Shown: one piece after another, positions 1-10,129 of the stretch
Position numbering within the stretch: position 1 is the first letter of the stretch
Layout: each line of letters opens with the position of its first letter
Assembly: GCA_964417725.1 (NCBI GenBank)
Contig: CAYQIV010000021.1
Coordinates: forward strand, 1 to 54,260
DNA: 54,260 bases
Origin: SHZI01 sp964417725
GTDB lineage: Bacteria; Pseudomonadota; Gammaproteobacteria; Steroidobacterales; GCA-2729495
Direction of reading: 5' to 3'
The notes under the pieces: generated by a model
Database searches by the model: none
Told to the model about the DNA's origin: nothing
Seen by the model: the letters and a program-made list of their open reading frames with translations, nothing else
Program-made: the position numbers and the translations under genes

Positions 1-1142
<1,142 letters not shown>

Positions 1143-1157
1143 GCACTGGAGCGCACG

Positions 1158-1646
1158 ATGCCGGCCCAGCCCCAGCCCCCGCATGCCGATGCCGCCCCCG
1201 CGGGCAACCCGCCGACAGTGGCCCGGCCGGGTGGCGAGTACGTCGCCTTCGAGCACTTGCCGGCACACATCGCCGAGATCTTCGGCGAAGCACTGGAGTG
1301 CTACCGGCACGGGCTGTGGCGGGCCTTCATGGCCATGGCGCGCGAGACCGCCGTGGCCATCGCGCGGGACCTCGGTGAAGGCCAGCGACTGCGCCTCTAT
1401 GACCTCGTCGGCGAGGTCCAGCATATCGGCAACATCGATGAAGGCGCATTTCGCGTCATCCGCGCCGTGGTCCTCGATCGCGATGACCCGGGCCGGCTGC
1501 GCTGCGACCGGTGGATTGCCGCCGTGCTGCTGGAAACCCTCAAGGACCTGCTGACGCAGATCTACATCCGCCCGGCGCGCCTGCGCCAGGCACTGCGCGT
1601 CCGCCAGCTGTTTGCCCAGCCGGAGCGCAGCGAGCCGGCCGCCTGA
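1158..1646 (+). CDS. Small all-alpha protein, DUF4145-like
   Basis: A 162-residue cytoplasmic protein with a proline/alanine-rich N-terminal 30 residues and no signal peptide or membrane segment. The core (ALECYRHGLWRAFMAMARETAVAIARDLG followed by a short helical region with a GNIDEGAFRVIR stretch) resembles the DUF4145 pattern of a helix bearing a small aromatic-rich motif, but I cannot confirm the family by eye. A GGAG sits eight bases before the ATG, which supports the start. It follows ettA by 15 bases in the same direction, so it is probably translated from the same transcript. It converges on purL 15 bases downstream. The function is unknown; the family assignment is a guess. Confidence 0.7.
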   Translation: MPAQPQPPHADAAPAGNPPTVARPGGEYVAFEHLPAHIAEIFGEALECYRHGLWRAFMAMARETAVAIARDLGEGQRLRLYDLVGEVQHIGNIDEGAFRVIRAVVLDRDDPGRLRCDRWIAAVLLETLKDLLTQIYIRPARLRQALRVRQLFAQPERSEPAA

Positions 1647-1658
1647 TATACGGCCGGC
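1634..1658. terminator. Possible bidirectional hairpin between convergent genes
   Basis: GCCGGCC at 1634-1640 and GGCCGGC at 1652-1658 form a perfect 7-bp GC stem with an 11-base loop. It spans the stop of the 1158 gene and lies just outside the purL stop, where a shared terminator would be expected. No T-run follows on either strand, so the call is weak. Confidence 0.3.
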
Positions 1659-1661
1659 CGT

Positions 1662-4600
1662 TCAGCCGGCAAAGACGCGCGCGTTGTCGAACAAGCGCCG
1701 CCACGGGCCGTCGTCGCCCCAGCCGGGCGGGGACCAGGCGTGCTGCACGCTGCGCACCACGCGTTCCGGATGCGGCATCAGGATCGTCACCCGCCCATCC
1801 GCCGAGCACAGCCCGGCGATGCCCTCCGGCGAACCATTCGGATTGGCCGGATAGCGCAGTGCGGGACGGCCGTGGTTGTCGACGTAGCGCAGGGCGACGC
1901 GACGACCCGACAGGCAGTCGGCCTGGGTTGCCGGGCTGTCGAACACGGCCCGGCCCTCGCCATGCGATGTCGCGATCAGCAACCTGCTGCCCGCCATGCC
2001 GTCCAGCAGGATCGAGGGTGAGGGCAGGACTTCGACGAGGCTCAGGTGCGCCTCGAACTGCTCGGAGCGATTGGTGGCGAAGCGCGGCCAGTGATCAGCG
2101 CCCGGGATCAACGGCGCGAGCCGCGACAGCATCTGGCAGCCGTTGCACACCCCCAGCGTGAACGTGTTTCCCCGGGCGAAGAACGCCGCGAACTCTTCAC
2201 GCAGGCGGGCGTGATGCAGGATCGACTTGGCCCAGCCTCCCCCCGCACCGAGCACGTCGCCGAAAGAAAACCCGCCGCAGACGGCCAGCCCGGCAAAACC
2301 GTCCAGCCGCTGCCGGCCGGCGTGGAGGTCGCTCATGTGCACGTCGATGACGTCGAAGCCGGCCGTGGCAAAGGCAGCGGCCATCTCCATCTGGCTGTTG
2401 ACGCCCTGCTCGCGCAGGATCGCCAGCCGCGGCCGAATGCCATGCGCGCTCCGGCGTGCGGCCGGCCGTTCGTTCAGGTCGAAGGTCAGCAGCGGGCGCA
2501 GGCCCGGGTCGTCGGCATCGAGCAGGGCATCCCAGGCTTCCTGTGCCACCTCGGGGTTGTCACGCAGTGTCCTCATGCGAAATGACAGTTCCGACCAGTG
2601 ACGGTGCAGGCCCGTGCGCGAACCCTCGTAGACGGTACGACCGCGCGCCTCGACCCGCACCGCATCGTCACCCGTCACCTGCGCCACAACGCGGGTCCAT
2701 TCCGCCAGACCGTATTCTTCGGCGAGGTGCATGACCCGCGCCACCTGTGCCGCTGCCACCTGGACCACCGCGCCGGGTGCCTCGCTGAACAGCGCGGCAA
2801 GAACCTCGTGGTCCGTGCCGCCATCCACGGCGATGTCGAGGCCCACACGACCGGCAAACGCCATTTCGCAGAGGGTTGCCCACAACCCGCCGTCGCCACG
2901 GTCGTGGTAGGCGAGCAACAGGCCCTCAGCGCGCAGCACCCTGACGAGGGCAAAAAACGCCGCAAGGCGTGCGCCATCGTCGAGGTCGGCCGGAGGTCCG
3001 GCCTCGACGGCGAAAGCCTGGGCCAGCACCGAGCCACCAAGGGCATTGCGACCCGCGCCGAGATCGATGAGCAGCAGCCGGGTATCGAGGTCCCGCGACA
3101 GCATCGGTGTCAGTGTGCGGCGGATGTCGCCGACCGGGGCAAAAGCCGATACGACCAGCGACAAGGGCGCGACGACGGTGCGCTCTTCGCCGGCATCCTG
3201 CCAGCGGGTCTGCATCGACAGGGAGTCCTTGCCCACCGGTATGGCGATGCGCAGTTCGCGGCACAGCGCAGCGACAGCATCGACCGTGTCATGGAGCGCC
3301 TCATCCTCGCCGGGATGACCACAGGCCGCCATCCAGTTTGCCGACAGGCGCACGTCGGACAAGGCGCCGATGTCGGCGGCGGCGATATTGGTCAGCGCCT
3401 CGGCCACGGCCAGCCGGCCCGACGCGGGGGCATCGAGCAGCGCCACCGGTGCGCGCTCGCCCATCGCCATGGCCTCGCCCCTGAAGGTGTCGAAGCCCAG
3501 CGCGGTGACGGCGACATCGCTGACCGGCACCTGCCACGGGCCGACCAGCTGGTCGCGGGCCACCAGCCCCCCGACGGTGCGGTCGCCGATGTGGATCAGG
3601 AATGACTTGTCGGCCACCACCGGCATGCGCAGCACAGCCTCGCAGGCGGCGGCGATATCGATGTCCGCCGTCAGGTCGGCGGGCCGAGGCCGCTGCCGGC
3701 GCGTGAGCCGGCGCACCGTGCGCGGCGGTTTGCCGAGCAGCATGTCGAGCGGCATGTCGACTGGTCGTTGACCATACAGCGGGTCTTCGACGACCAGACA
3801 ACCCGTGTCGTCGAGGGCACCGAGTACTGCCCAGGGGCAACGCTCGCGGGCGCACATGTCGCCGAACCAGGCGAGGTCCGCCGGGGCGATCGCCACCACA
3901 TAGCGTTCCTGCGCCTCGTTGCACCAGATCTCGAGCGGCGACAGGCCGGGTTCGGCGCTGGGGATGGCTCGCAGATCGAGTTTCGCACCCCGCTTGCTGT
4001 GATCGACCAACTCGGGAATGGCATTCGACAGGCCGCCGGCACCGACGTCGTGGATGATGAGCAACGGGTTGGGTCTTTCGGCCGTGATGGACAGCGCACG
4101 GGCCGCGTCGATGACCTGCTGGGCGCGGCGCTGCATCTCGGGGTTGCCGCGCTGGACGGAAGCATAATCGAGCGACTCGCTACTCGCGCCACTGCCCACC
4201 GAGGACGCCGCCCCGCCGCCGAGGCCGATGAGCATCGCCGGTCCGCCAAGGACAACGAGCAACGCCCCTGCCGGCACGTCGGCCTTGTCGACATCATCGC
4301 CACTGACATTGCCGAGGCCGCCGGCCACCATGATCGGCTTGTGGTAGCCGCGCACCACGCCGTCGCCAACGGGGACCTCGAAAGTCCGGAAATAGCCGGC
4401 GATGTTGGGCCGGCCGAACTCGTTGTTGAAGGATGCCGCGCCGATCGGGCCTTCGAGCATGATCTGCAGGGCACTGGCGATGCGCGCAGGGCGCCCGAGG
4501 CTCCGTTCCCACGGCTGACGCCAGCCGGGCAGTTGCAGGTGCGAGACGGAGAACCCCGTCAGGCCGGCCTTGGGACGCCCGCCGCGCCCGGTCGCACCTT

Positions 4601-5585
4601 CGTCGCGAATCTCACCGCCAGAGCCGGTCGCGGCGCCGGGGAACGGTGAGATCGCCGTCGGGTGGTTGTGCGTTTCCACCTTCATCAGCGTGTGCAACGG
4701 CGTCTGCGCCATGACATAGCGGCCACTGCCCGGATCGACCACCAGATGCCCGGTGGTCGATCCGGCGATGACCGCGGCATTGTCGCGATAGGCGCTGAGC
4801 ACCCCGTCGGGGCTGGCGGCATGCGTCGAGCGAATCTTGGCGAACAGGCTGTTCGGCTGCGGGACACCGTCGATGACCCAGTCCGCGTTGAAGATCTTGT
4901 GCCGGCAATGCTCGGAATTGGCCTGCGCGAACATCATCAACTCGGCATCGGTCGGGTCGCGACCCAGCTGCCGGTAATGCGCGACCAGATAGTCGATCTC
5001 CTCGTCGGACAGCGCCAGGCCCAGTTCGCGGTCCGCCGCCCGCAGCGCCGTGCTGCCGTCTTCACCCAGGGGCACGTGGCGCAGGCGGGCGGCCACATGG
5101 CCGACATCGATGTCTGCCCGCACGACGGGTCTCGTCAACAGGCTTTGCGTCATGCGGTCATGCAGCAGCGGGGCGATGAGGGCGATCTGCGCCGCCTCAA
5201 GGGGCTCGTCGACGGCGAGGCGATAACAGACGCCGCGCTCGACGCGGCGCAGCCCGTCGACGCCGCACAAGCCGACGATGTCGGCCGCCTTGCTCGACCA
5301 GGGCGAGATCGTGCCGCTCCGCGGAATCACCCACAAGGCCTGTTGCGTCACCATCCCGGCTGGCTCGGACACGGGCTCGAACAGCGCACGGAGCATGGCC
5401 AGCGCGCGGTCGCCCGGTGGCGCGTCGAAAACGAGGAAATGCACGTGATGCGCGGCGAGCGCAGAAATCCGGGGGTGGAGCGCCTGCACCTCGCCGTGCA
5501 GGCGCGCGAGCCGGAAGCCCGACAATGCGGCGCCGCCGACCCACGTCAGCAGCACACCGTCGCCGTGTCCTGAAGGGCCGCTCAC
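1662..5585 (-). CDS. purL: Phosphoribosylformylglycinamidine synthase, single-chain (large) type
   Basis: A 1307-residue enzyme of purine synthesis that turns FGAR, glutamine and ATP into FGAM in the cytoplasm. The order is as in E. coli PurL: an N-terminal PurS-like region, a linker with the HCRHKIFNADW motif, two AIRS-type synthetase halves (METHNHPTAISPFPGAATGSGGEIRDE stretch, GGGAASS loop), and a C-terminal class I glutamine amidotransferase. The nucleophile is the first Cys of GVCNGCQM (about residue 1147, bases 2145-2147). The start at 5585 is GTG; a second GTG at 5555 would align better with the E. coli N-terminus, and neither has a strong Shine-Dalgarno sequence. It lies 16 bases behind a DUF1820 gene in the same direction, so the two are likely cotranscribed. 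The large form is typical of gamma- and betaproteobacteria. Confidence 0.97.
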   Translation of the reverse strand: MSGPSGHGDGVLLTWVGGAALSGFRLARLHGEVQALHPRISALAAHHVHFLVFDAPPGDRALAMLRALFEPVSEPAGMVTQQALWVIPRSGTISPWSSKAADIVGLCGVDGLRRVERGVCYRLAVDEPLEAAQIALIAPLLHDRMTQSLLTRPVVRADIDVGHVAARLRHVPLGEDGSTALRAADRELGLALSDEEIDYLVAHYRQLGRDPTDAELMMFAQANSEHCRHKIFNADWVIDGVPQPNSLFAKIRSTHAASPDGVLSAYRDNAAVIAGSTTGHLVVDPGSGRYVMAQTPLHTLMKVETHNHPTAISPFPGAATGSGGEIRDEGATGRGGRPKAGLTGFSVSHLQLPGWRQPWERSLGRPARIASALQIMLEGPIGAASFNNEFGRPNIAGYFRTFEVPVGDGVVRGYHKPIMVAGGLGNVSGDDVDKADVPAGALLVVLGGPAMLIGLGGGAASSVGSGASSESLDYASVQRGNPEMQRRAQQVIDAARALSITAERPNPLLIIHDVGAGGLSNAIPELVDHSKRGAKLDLRAIPSAEPGLSPLEIWCNEAQERYVVAIAPADLAWFGDMCARERCPWAVLGALDDTGCLVVEDPLYGQRPVDMPLDMLLGKPPRTVRRLTRRQRPRPADLTADIDIAAACEAVLRMPVVADKSFLIHIGDRTVGGLVARDQLVGPWQVPVSDVAVTALGFDTFRGEAMAMGERAPVALLDAPASGRLAVAEALTNIAAADIGALSDVRLSANWMAACGHPGEDEALHDTVDAVAALCRELRIAIPVGKDSLSMQTRWQDAGEERTVVAPLSLVVSAFAPVGDIRRTLTPMLSRDLDTRLLLIDLGAGRNALGGSVLAQAFAVEAGPPADLDDGARLAAFFALVRVLRAEGLLLAYHDRGDGGLWATLCEMAFAGRVGLDIAVDGGTDHEVLAALFSEAPGAVVQVAAAQVARVMHLAEEYGLAEWTRVVAQVTGDDAVRVEARGRTVYEGSRTGLHRHWSELSFRMRTLRDNPEVAQEAWDALLDADDPGLRPLLTFDLNERPAARRSAHGIRPRLAILREQGVNSQMEMAAAFATAGFDVIDVHMSDLHAGRQRLDGFAGLAVCGGFSFGDVLGAGGGWAKSILHHARLREEFAAFFARGNTFTLGVCNGCQMLSRLAPLIPGADHWPRFATNRSEQFEAHLSLVEVLPSPSILLDGMAGSRLLIATSHGEGRAVFDSPATQADCLSGRRVALRYVDNHGRPALRYPANPNGSPEGIAGLCSADGRVTILMPHPERVVRSVQHAWSPPGWGDDGPWRRLFDNARVFAG

Positions 5586-5601
5586 GCCCCGATCCCACCG
5601 C

Positions 5602-5943
5602 TCACGGACCCGCCTTTCCCGGCCCGCCGGGCGGCAGACCCGGGATCGGGAACTGCGCGACGTTGCCCCCTTCGGCGGCTGTGATCTTGCTCACGCCCTG
5701 TTTTTCCACCTCGTCGATGCGCAGCACCGAATGCAGCGGCAGGAACGTGCGCCTGACGCCACTGAACTCCCCCTTGATCCGTTCCTCGCCCGGGTCGAGC
5801 ACCAGCGTGCTGCGCTCGCCAAATACGAGCTTCTCGACCTCGATGAAGCCGAAGATCTCGCCCTGGGAGACGCTGCGTGCGTAGATCTCGTAGACCTTCC
5901 CCTGACTGTGGAAAATGACCTTGTAGAGGTGGCGGGCTGACAT
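5602..5943 (-). CDS. DUF1820 family protein
   Basis: A 113-residue protein that begins MSARHLYKVIFHSQGKVYEI and carries the GEIFGFIEVEKLVFGE and LPLHSVLRIDEVEK blocks typical of DUF1820 proteins of gammaproteobacteria. The C-terminus is short and Gly/Pro-rich. No signal peptide or membrane segment is present, so it is cytoplasmic. I start it at the ATG at 5943 because the family begins there; a longer frame to 6267 is open only by GC bias. It is the first gene of a likely two-gene transcript with purL and is divergent from the tagH-like gene. Its biochemical role is unknown; the shape suggests a small SH3-like or Sm-like fold, which is inference. Confidence 0.88.
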   Translation of the reverse strand: MSARHLYKVIFHSQGKVYEIYARSVSQGEIFGFIEVEKLVFGERSTLVLDPGEERIKGEFSGVRRTFLPLHSVLRIDEVEKQGVSKITAAEGGNVAQFPIPGLPPGGPGKAGP

Positions 5944-5993
5944 GCGACGGACCGTTGGGCGCCAGGGGCGCATGGGGATGGAAACGGGGCGGG

Positions 5994-5999
5994 AGTATA
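5994..5999 (-). promoter_or_regulatory. Possible -10 element for the DUF1820-purL transcript
   Basis: On the minus strand this reads TATACT, five of six matches to the sigma-70 -10 consensus, 51 bases before the DUF1820 start. No convincing -35 lies 17 bases upstream, so it is only a candidate. A PurR operator was not recognised. Confidence 0.3.
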
Positions 6000-6160
6000 G
6001 CCCACGGGCGGCCCCACCCCGACCGGCGGGGACGGGCCAAAGTGTGACCGGCGGCGTGGTCCGCCGCCGCCCGCTTCGGCGATGATCCACCCAGGACCCG
6101 TGTATCGACGCGGGGCGCGCCCCGCTTGGCGACCGGTCATCACTCCGGACATATCCGCAC

Positions 6161-7360
6161 ATGCCCTTGCGCCTGCAAGTGACCAATGACACCGGCGATC
6201 TTCCGCCCGACGAGTGCGTGCGCGAGTTCGCCGGCGCGGGCGCAACCATCGGCCGCAACCCGGACAACGACTGGGTGCTGCCGGATGAACGGCGTTACCT
6301 GTCGGGCCGTCACGCGATCATCGACTATCAGGGCGGCGCCTGGTACCTCGTCGATACCAGTCGCAACGGGGTCTTCGTCAATGGTGCCGATACTCCCGTC
6401 GGCCGCGGTCACCCGCAGCGGCTGTTCGACGGCGACCGGCTGCGCATCGGCACCTACGAGATCGCGGTCGAGATCCGTGACGACGGCAAGCAGACAGCCG
6501 CTGATGGCATGCGCGACTCGGTCGTCCGCGCCCAGCTCGTCCCCGAGGCCGAGTCGGTCGAACTGCAGCTCGTGACTTCCGATCGCCTGTTCAATGACGC
6601 CACACTCAAACGCCACCTGACGCCTGGCGAAAGCCTCCTCAAGCGCGTCCGCAGCGTACCGCGTGCCGCGCCCGGCCGTGGCGCCCCGGCGCCGGCGCAC
6701 ACCGCTGTCGCCGCGATCGCCGCGGCGGCACAGCCGTCGGCCGGCGCGGAGAAGCACTCCCAGGCCCTCCAGCACCTGCTGGAGGGCGCAGGCCTTGACG
6801 TCAGCGCGGTGGCCGGTTCGACCGAGGCCGAAATCATGCAGGCCGCCGGCAGGCTGTTGCGTGAACTGGTCGGCGGGCTGATGGCGCTGCTGCGCGAGCG
6901 CAACAGCGCCCTCGACGCGTTCTGCATTCCCCAGCAAGGCACCGAGCAGACGGAGAGCAACCCGCTCAAGTTCTCGCCAGGCACCGTGGAAGCGCTTCGT
7001 TATCTGCTCAACGACCGCCGGCAGGACCACTACCTGTCGTCGGATGATGCGGTGCGTGCAGCATTCCGCGAATTCCACCAGCATGAACAGGCCTTTGCCG
7101 CAGCCGTGCCCCGCGCCGCGCGCGACTATTGCGAGCGCTTCGATCCGACCGAGCTGCGCCAGCATTTCGACAAAGGCCTCAAGCGCGGCGGCCTGCTCGC
7201 CGGAACCAACAAGCTCAAGTACTGGGACCTCTACGAGGAGGGCTACGCCCTGCTCAGCGCGGGCGATGCCGACGGCGCACCGCGCCTCTTTGTTGAGGAT
7301 TTCTCCCGCGCCTATGGCGAGGCGCTGGAGACGGTACGGCGCTCCCGGCGCCGCCCGTGA
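6161..7360 (+). CDS. tagH: FHA-domain protein of the type VI secretion TagH family, orphan
   Basis: A 399-residue protein with an N-terminal forkhead-associated domain (residues ~5-105: GATIGRNPDNDWVLPD, SGRHAII, the TSRNGVFVNG loop) that would bind phosphothreonine. A low-complexity Ala/Pro linker follows, then the C-terminal domain found in type VI-associated FHA proteins (NPLKFSPGTVEALRYLL, then an HFDKGLKRG..KYWDLYEEGY block). In TagH/Fha proteins this module couples a PpkA kinase/PppA phosphatase switch to sheath assembly. No other type VI gene is in the window: neighbours are DUF1820 and feo genes. The Shine-Dalgarno sequence is weak. It may serve a secretion cluster elsewhere, or have a separate role. 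Confidence 0.82.
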   Translation: MPLRLQVTNDTGDLPPDECVREFAGAGATIGRNPDNDWVLPDERRYLSGRHAIIDYQGGAWYLVDTSRNGVFVNGADTPVGRGHPQRLFDGDRLRIGTYEIAVEIRDDGKQTAADGMRDSVVRAQLVPEAESVELQLVTSDRLFNDATLKRHLTPGESLLKRVRSVPRAAPGRGAPAPAHTAVAAIAAAAQPSAGAEKHSQALQHLLEGAGLDVSAVAGSTEAEIMQAAGRLLRELVGGLMALLRERNSALDAFCIPQQGTEQTESNPLKFSPGTVEALRYLLNDRRQDHYLSSDDAVRAAFREFHQHEQAFAAAVPRAARDYCERFDPTELRQHFDKGLKRGGLLAGTNKLKYWDLYEEGYALLSAGDADGAPRLFVEDFSRAYGEALETVRRSRRRP

Positions 7361-7373
7361 AAAAAAACCAACA

Positions 7374-7392
7374 GATGACAATGATTCCCATC
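7374..7392. promoter_or_regulatory. Candidate Fur box upstream of feoAB
   Basis: GATGACAATGATTCCCATC matches the 19-bp Fur consensus (GATAATGATAATCATTATC) at 11 of 19 positions, including GAT at the left end and ATC at the right. It lies 53 bases before the feoA start, in a short AT-richer patch in otherwise GC-rich DNA. Position and content fit iron repression of feo, as known in many proteobacteria. The match is moderate. Confidence 0.5.
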
Positions 7393-7444
7393 TAGAATGT
7401 CGACAGATGCCGGCCCTCAAGCCCGGCGACATGTGGACATTGCC

Positions 7445-7672
7445 ATGACGCTCGACGAGATCTCACCGGGACGCAAGGCGCTCATCACCGCCATCCATGG
7501 CGAGGGGCCGCTGACGCAGCGGCTGATGTCGCTCGGCCTCCTCGAAGGTTCCAAGGTCTGCGTGACACGCCGCGCCGTCGGCGGCGACCCCATCGAAATC
7601 ACCATCATGGATTACTCGCTGTCGCTGCGGCGTGAGGAAGCACAGCGCATCGAGGTCGAGCCGGCGGCATGA
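7445..7672 (+). CDS. feoA: Ferrous iron transport protein A
   Basis: A 75-residue SH3-like protein of the FeoA family, with the typical MTLDEISPGRKALI start, the QRLMSLGLLEGSKV block and the GGDPIEI..MDYSLSLRREEA ending. FeoA is a cytoplasmic partner that is thought to act on the G domain of FeoB. I use the ATG at 7445, where the family begins; an in-frame ATG at 7397 would add 16 residues that do not resemble FeoA and would overlap the promoter region. Its stop overlaps the feoB start in an ATGA, so translation is coupled. Confidence 0.93.
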   Translation: MTLDEISPGRKALITAIHGEGPLTQRLMSLGLLEGSKVCVTRRAVGGDPIEITIMDYSLSLRREEAQRIEVEPAA

Positions 7673-9846
7673 ACGCGACGACGCCAGTCACGGGCCGCAG
7701 CGTGATCGCCGTCATCGGCAATCCCAACACCGGGAAGAGCACGCTGTTCAACGCGCTGACGGGACTCAAGCAGAAGACGGCCAACTACCCGGGCGTGACA
7801 GTCGAGCAACACACCGGCACCCTGCATCACGGCGGCCGCGACATCACGCTCATCGACCTGCCGGGCGCCTACTCGCTGGCCGCACATTCGCCCGACGAGA
7901 TGGTCGCCGTCGACGTGCTCCTCGGCCACGTCCCGGACCTGGCGCGGCCGGCCGCGGTGCTGGCCGTACTCGACGCAACCAACCTGCGCCGCAACCTGTT
8001 CCTCGTCACCCAGCTGGCCGAACTCGGCCTGCCGCTGGTCATCGCCCTCAATATGACCGACCTCGCCGCATCACGCGGCATCGAGATCGACACCGCGGCA
8101 CTCGGCAGGCGCCTGGGTGCGACCATCGTGCCGGTGTCGGCAGCCCGCGGGGCAGGCGTCCCGGCACTGCGCGATGCGTTGCTGGCCGTGACCGGCGCCC
8201 CCGCGCCGGCGCCATTGCGCGTGCTGCCGGCAGTACGGGATGCCGCCCACACGCTGTGGGAAAAGCTGGTGGCAAGCGGCCTGCATCTCACGGAGTACGA
8301 AGTCGAGCGCGCACTGATCGATACCAACGGCGCGGCAGAGCGGCGCTTCGAGCTGGTCGCCGGCGCCGAACTCGCCGCTGAACTCATCGACCTGCGCAGC
8401 CGTCTTGCTGCCGGCAGTTCACTGGCGGCGATGGAGGCGAGAGCGCGCTACCAGCTGATCAACGGCATCATCGACGAAGTCGAGCAGCGGCAGCCCCAGG
8501 TCGTCACCCTCAGCGACCGCCTCGATCGCATCACCAACCACCCGGTGATCGGCTCGTTGCTGTTCCTGCTGGTGATGGGTGCGGTGTTCCAGGCCGTGTT
8601 CTCGTGGGCCACGCCGCTCATGGAGTTGATCGACGCAGCGGCCTCGGCAACAGGCGATGCGGTGCGCGGCATGCTGCCCGAGGGCGCCCTCGCCAGTCTC
8701 ATCGTCGACGGTGGCATCGCCGGCGTCGGCAGCGTGGTGATCTTCCTGCCACAGATCCTGATCCTCTTTGCCTTCATCATCGTGCTCGAGGATTCCGGCT
8801 ACATGCCTCGGGTGGCTTTCATGGTCGACCGGCTGATGCGTGCCGTCGGGCTTTCCGGCCAGTCCTTCATTCCGATGCTGTCGAGCTTTGCCTGCGCAGT
8901 GCCCGGCATCATGGCGACGCGCGTGATCCCGGAACGTCGCGACCGTCTGGCGACGATACTCGCCGCACCGTTCATGACCTGCTCGGCGCGCCTTCCTGTC
9001 TACGCACTGCTGATCGGCGCCTTCATCCCGGACCAGCGCTATCTCGCCGGCATGGTCAACCTGCAGGGGCTGGTGCTGCTGGCCCTGTACCTGCTCGGCA
9101 TCGTCGGCGGCGTGCTGACCGCGCTGCTGCTCAAGCGCACCATCCTCAGCGGACCGACACCGACCTTCCTCATCGAACTGCCGCCCTACCGTCTGCCCAA
9201 CCTCTACTCGGTCGGCCTCCGCCTGCTGGAACGTGCGCGGATCTTCCTCGTGCGCGCCGGCACGGTGATCTTCACCGTCGCCGTGTTGATCTGGGCACTG
9301 GCCTATTTTCCGCGCCCCGAGGGACTTGCCGAGCGCTTCGACGCACAACGCACCGCCCTTGGGCAGACACTGGAGGGCGAGGCGCTCGAGGACGGGCTTT
9401 CGGCACTGGATGCAGCCCAGCAGGCCGCCTGGATCGAACAAAGCCTGCTCGGCCGCGCCGGGCATTTCATCGCACCGGTGTTCGCACCACTCGGCTGGGA
9501 CTGGAAGCTCTCGGCAGCGGTCATCGCCGGCTTCCCGGCCCGCGAGGTGGTGGTCGCCGTGCTCGGCACGATCTACGCGGTGGGAGACGTGGAACTGCGT
9601 GGCGAGGCCGCCTTGGCCGACCGCCTCCGCGACGCGACCCGTGCCGACGGTTCCCCGATGTTCACCCTGCCGCTGGTGCTCGGCCTGCTGGTCTTCTACG
9701 TGTTCTGCCTGCAATGCGTCGCCACCATCGCCATCATGCGCCGCGAGACCAACGGCTGGGCCTGGCCGGCGTTCGGCTGGGTCTACATGACCGGCCTCGG
9801 CTACCTCGGCGCATTCATCGTCTACCAGGTCGGCAGCCGGCTATAG
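7669..9846 (+). CDS. feoB: Ferrous iron transporter FeoB
   Basis: A 725-residue inner-membrane Fe(II) permease. The N-terminal G protein domain has the P-loop GNPNTGKST (residues 17-25), switch region NYPGVTVEQH, DLPGAYSL and the NMTD guanine-specificity motif. A helical spacer domain (about 175-265) follows, then a membrane part with two Gate domains, including the conserved FACAVPGIMATR segment near residue 410 and a second half with PAREVVVAVLGTIY. About ten or eleven hydrophobic spans are visible. Length is close to the short gammaproteobacterial form. It overlaps feoA by four bases and is followed after four bases by a small cysteine-motif membrane protein, giving a three-gene feo operon. 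Confidence 0.97.
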   Translation: MNATTPVTGRSVIAVIGNPNTGKSTLFNALTGLKQKTANYPGVTVEQHTGTLHHGGRDITLIDLPGAYSLAAHSPDEMVAVDVLLGHVPDLARPAAVLAVLDATNLRRNLFLVTQLAELGLPLVIALNMTDLAASRGIEIDTAALGRRLGATIVPVSAARGAGVPALRDALLAVTGAPAPAPLRVLPAVRDAAHTLWEKLVASGLHLTEYEVERALIDTNGAAERRFELVAGAELAAELIDLRSRLAAGSSLAAMEARARYQLINGIIDEVEQRQPQVVTLSDRLDRITNHPVIGSLLFLLVMGAVFQAVFSWATPLMELIDAAASATGDAVRGMLPEGALASLIVDGGIAGVGSVVIFLPQILILFAFIIVLEDSGYMPRVAFMVDRLMRAVGLSGQSFIPMLSSFACAVPGIMATRVIPERRDRLATILAAPFMTCSARLPVYALLIGAFIPDQRYLAGMVNLQGLVLLALYLLGIVGGVLTALLLKRTILSGPTPTFLIELPPYRLPNLYSVGLRLLERARIFLVRAGTVIFTVAVLIWALAYFPRPEGLAERFDAQRTALGQTLEGEALEDGLSALDAAQQAAWIEQSLLGRAGHFIAPVFAPLGWDWKLSAAVIAGFPAREVVVAVLGTIYAVGDVELRGEAALADRLRDATRADGSPMFTLPLVLGLLVFYVFCLQCVATIAIMRRETNGWAWPAFGWVYMTGLGYLGAFIVYQVGSRL

Positions 9847-9850
9847 GCCG

Positions 9851-10036
9851 ATGTTGGGGACACAGGAAATCATCGCGCTGCTGCTCGTCGCCCTGGTCGT
9901 CGGCTGGGCGATCTACCGAAGATCGAGGCGACGTGGTCGCCATTGCGGCGATTGCCCCTCGTCACCGCAGACGCCGAAAGCCGAGCAGACGCTGCGCTTC
10001 CACCCGCGCAAGGATCGGGCCGCGGAGAAAAAATAG
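9851..10036 (+). CDS. Small FeoB-associated membrane protein with a CxxC motif
   Basis: A 61-residue protein with one N-terminal membrane helix (IIALLLVALVVGWAIY), an Arg-rich stop-transfer stretch and a single CxxC motif (CGDC) in the cytoplasmic tail. Its place four bases after feoB and its shape match the FeoB-associated Cys-rich membrane protein group, which stands where enterobacteria have feoC. It probably binds a metal or cluster near FeoB. This rests on context and topology, as the sequence is too short for firm homology by eye. Confidence 0.75.
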   Translation: MLGTQEIIALLLVALVVGWAIYRRSRRRGRHCGDCPSSPQTPKAEQTLRFHPRKDRAAEKK

Positions 10037-10129
10037 CGCGGCGCAACGCTTGCGTCACCGCTCCGGGCAGGACACCCTATGCGCGCCGGCCAGCACCGGC
10101 ACCATCACGTCGCGCACCGGGGAGGGTCG

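Noticed and set aside
6161..7360. Part of a type VI secretion cluster
   Set aside because: No tss, hcp, vgrG or clpV gene is anywhere in the window.
8419..9714. 431-residue minus-strand frame opposite feoB
   Set aside because: Antisense to FeoB membrane domain; low-complexity His/Gln/Asp composition.
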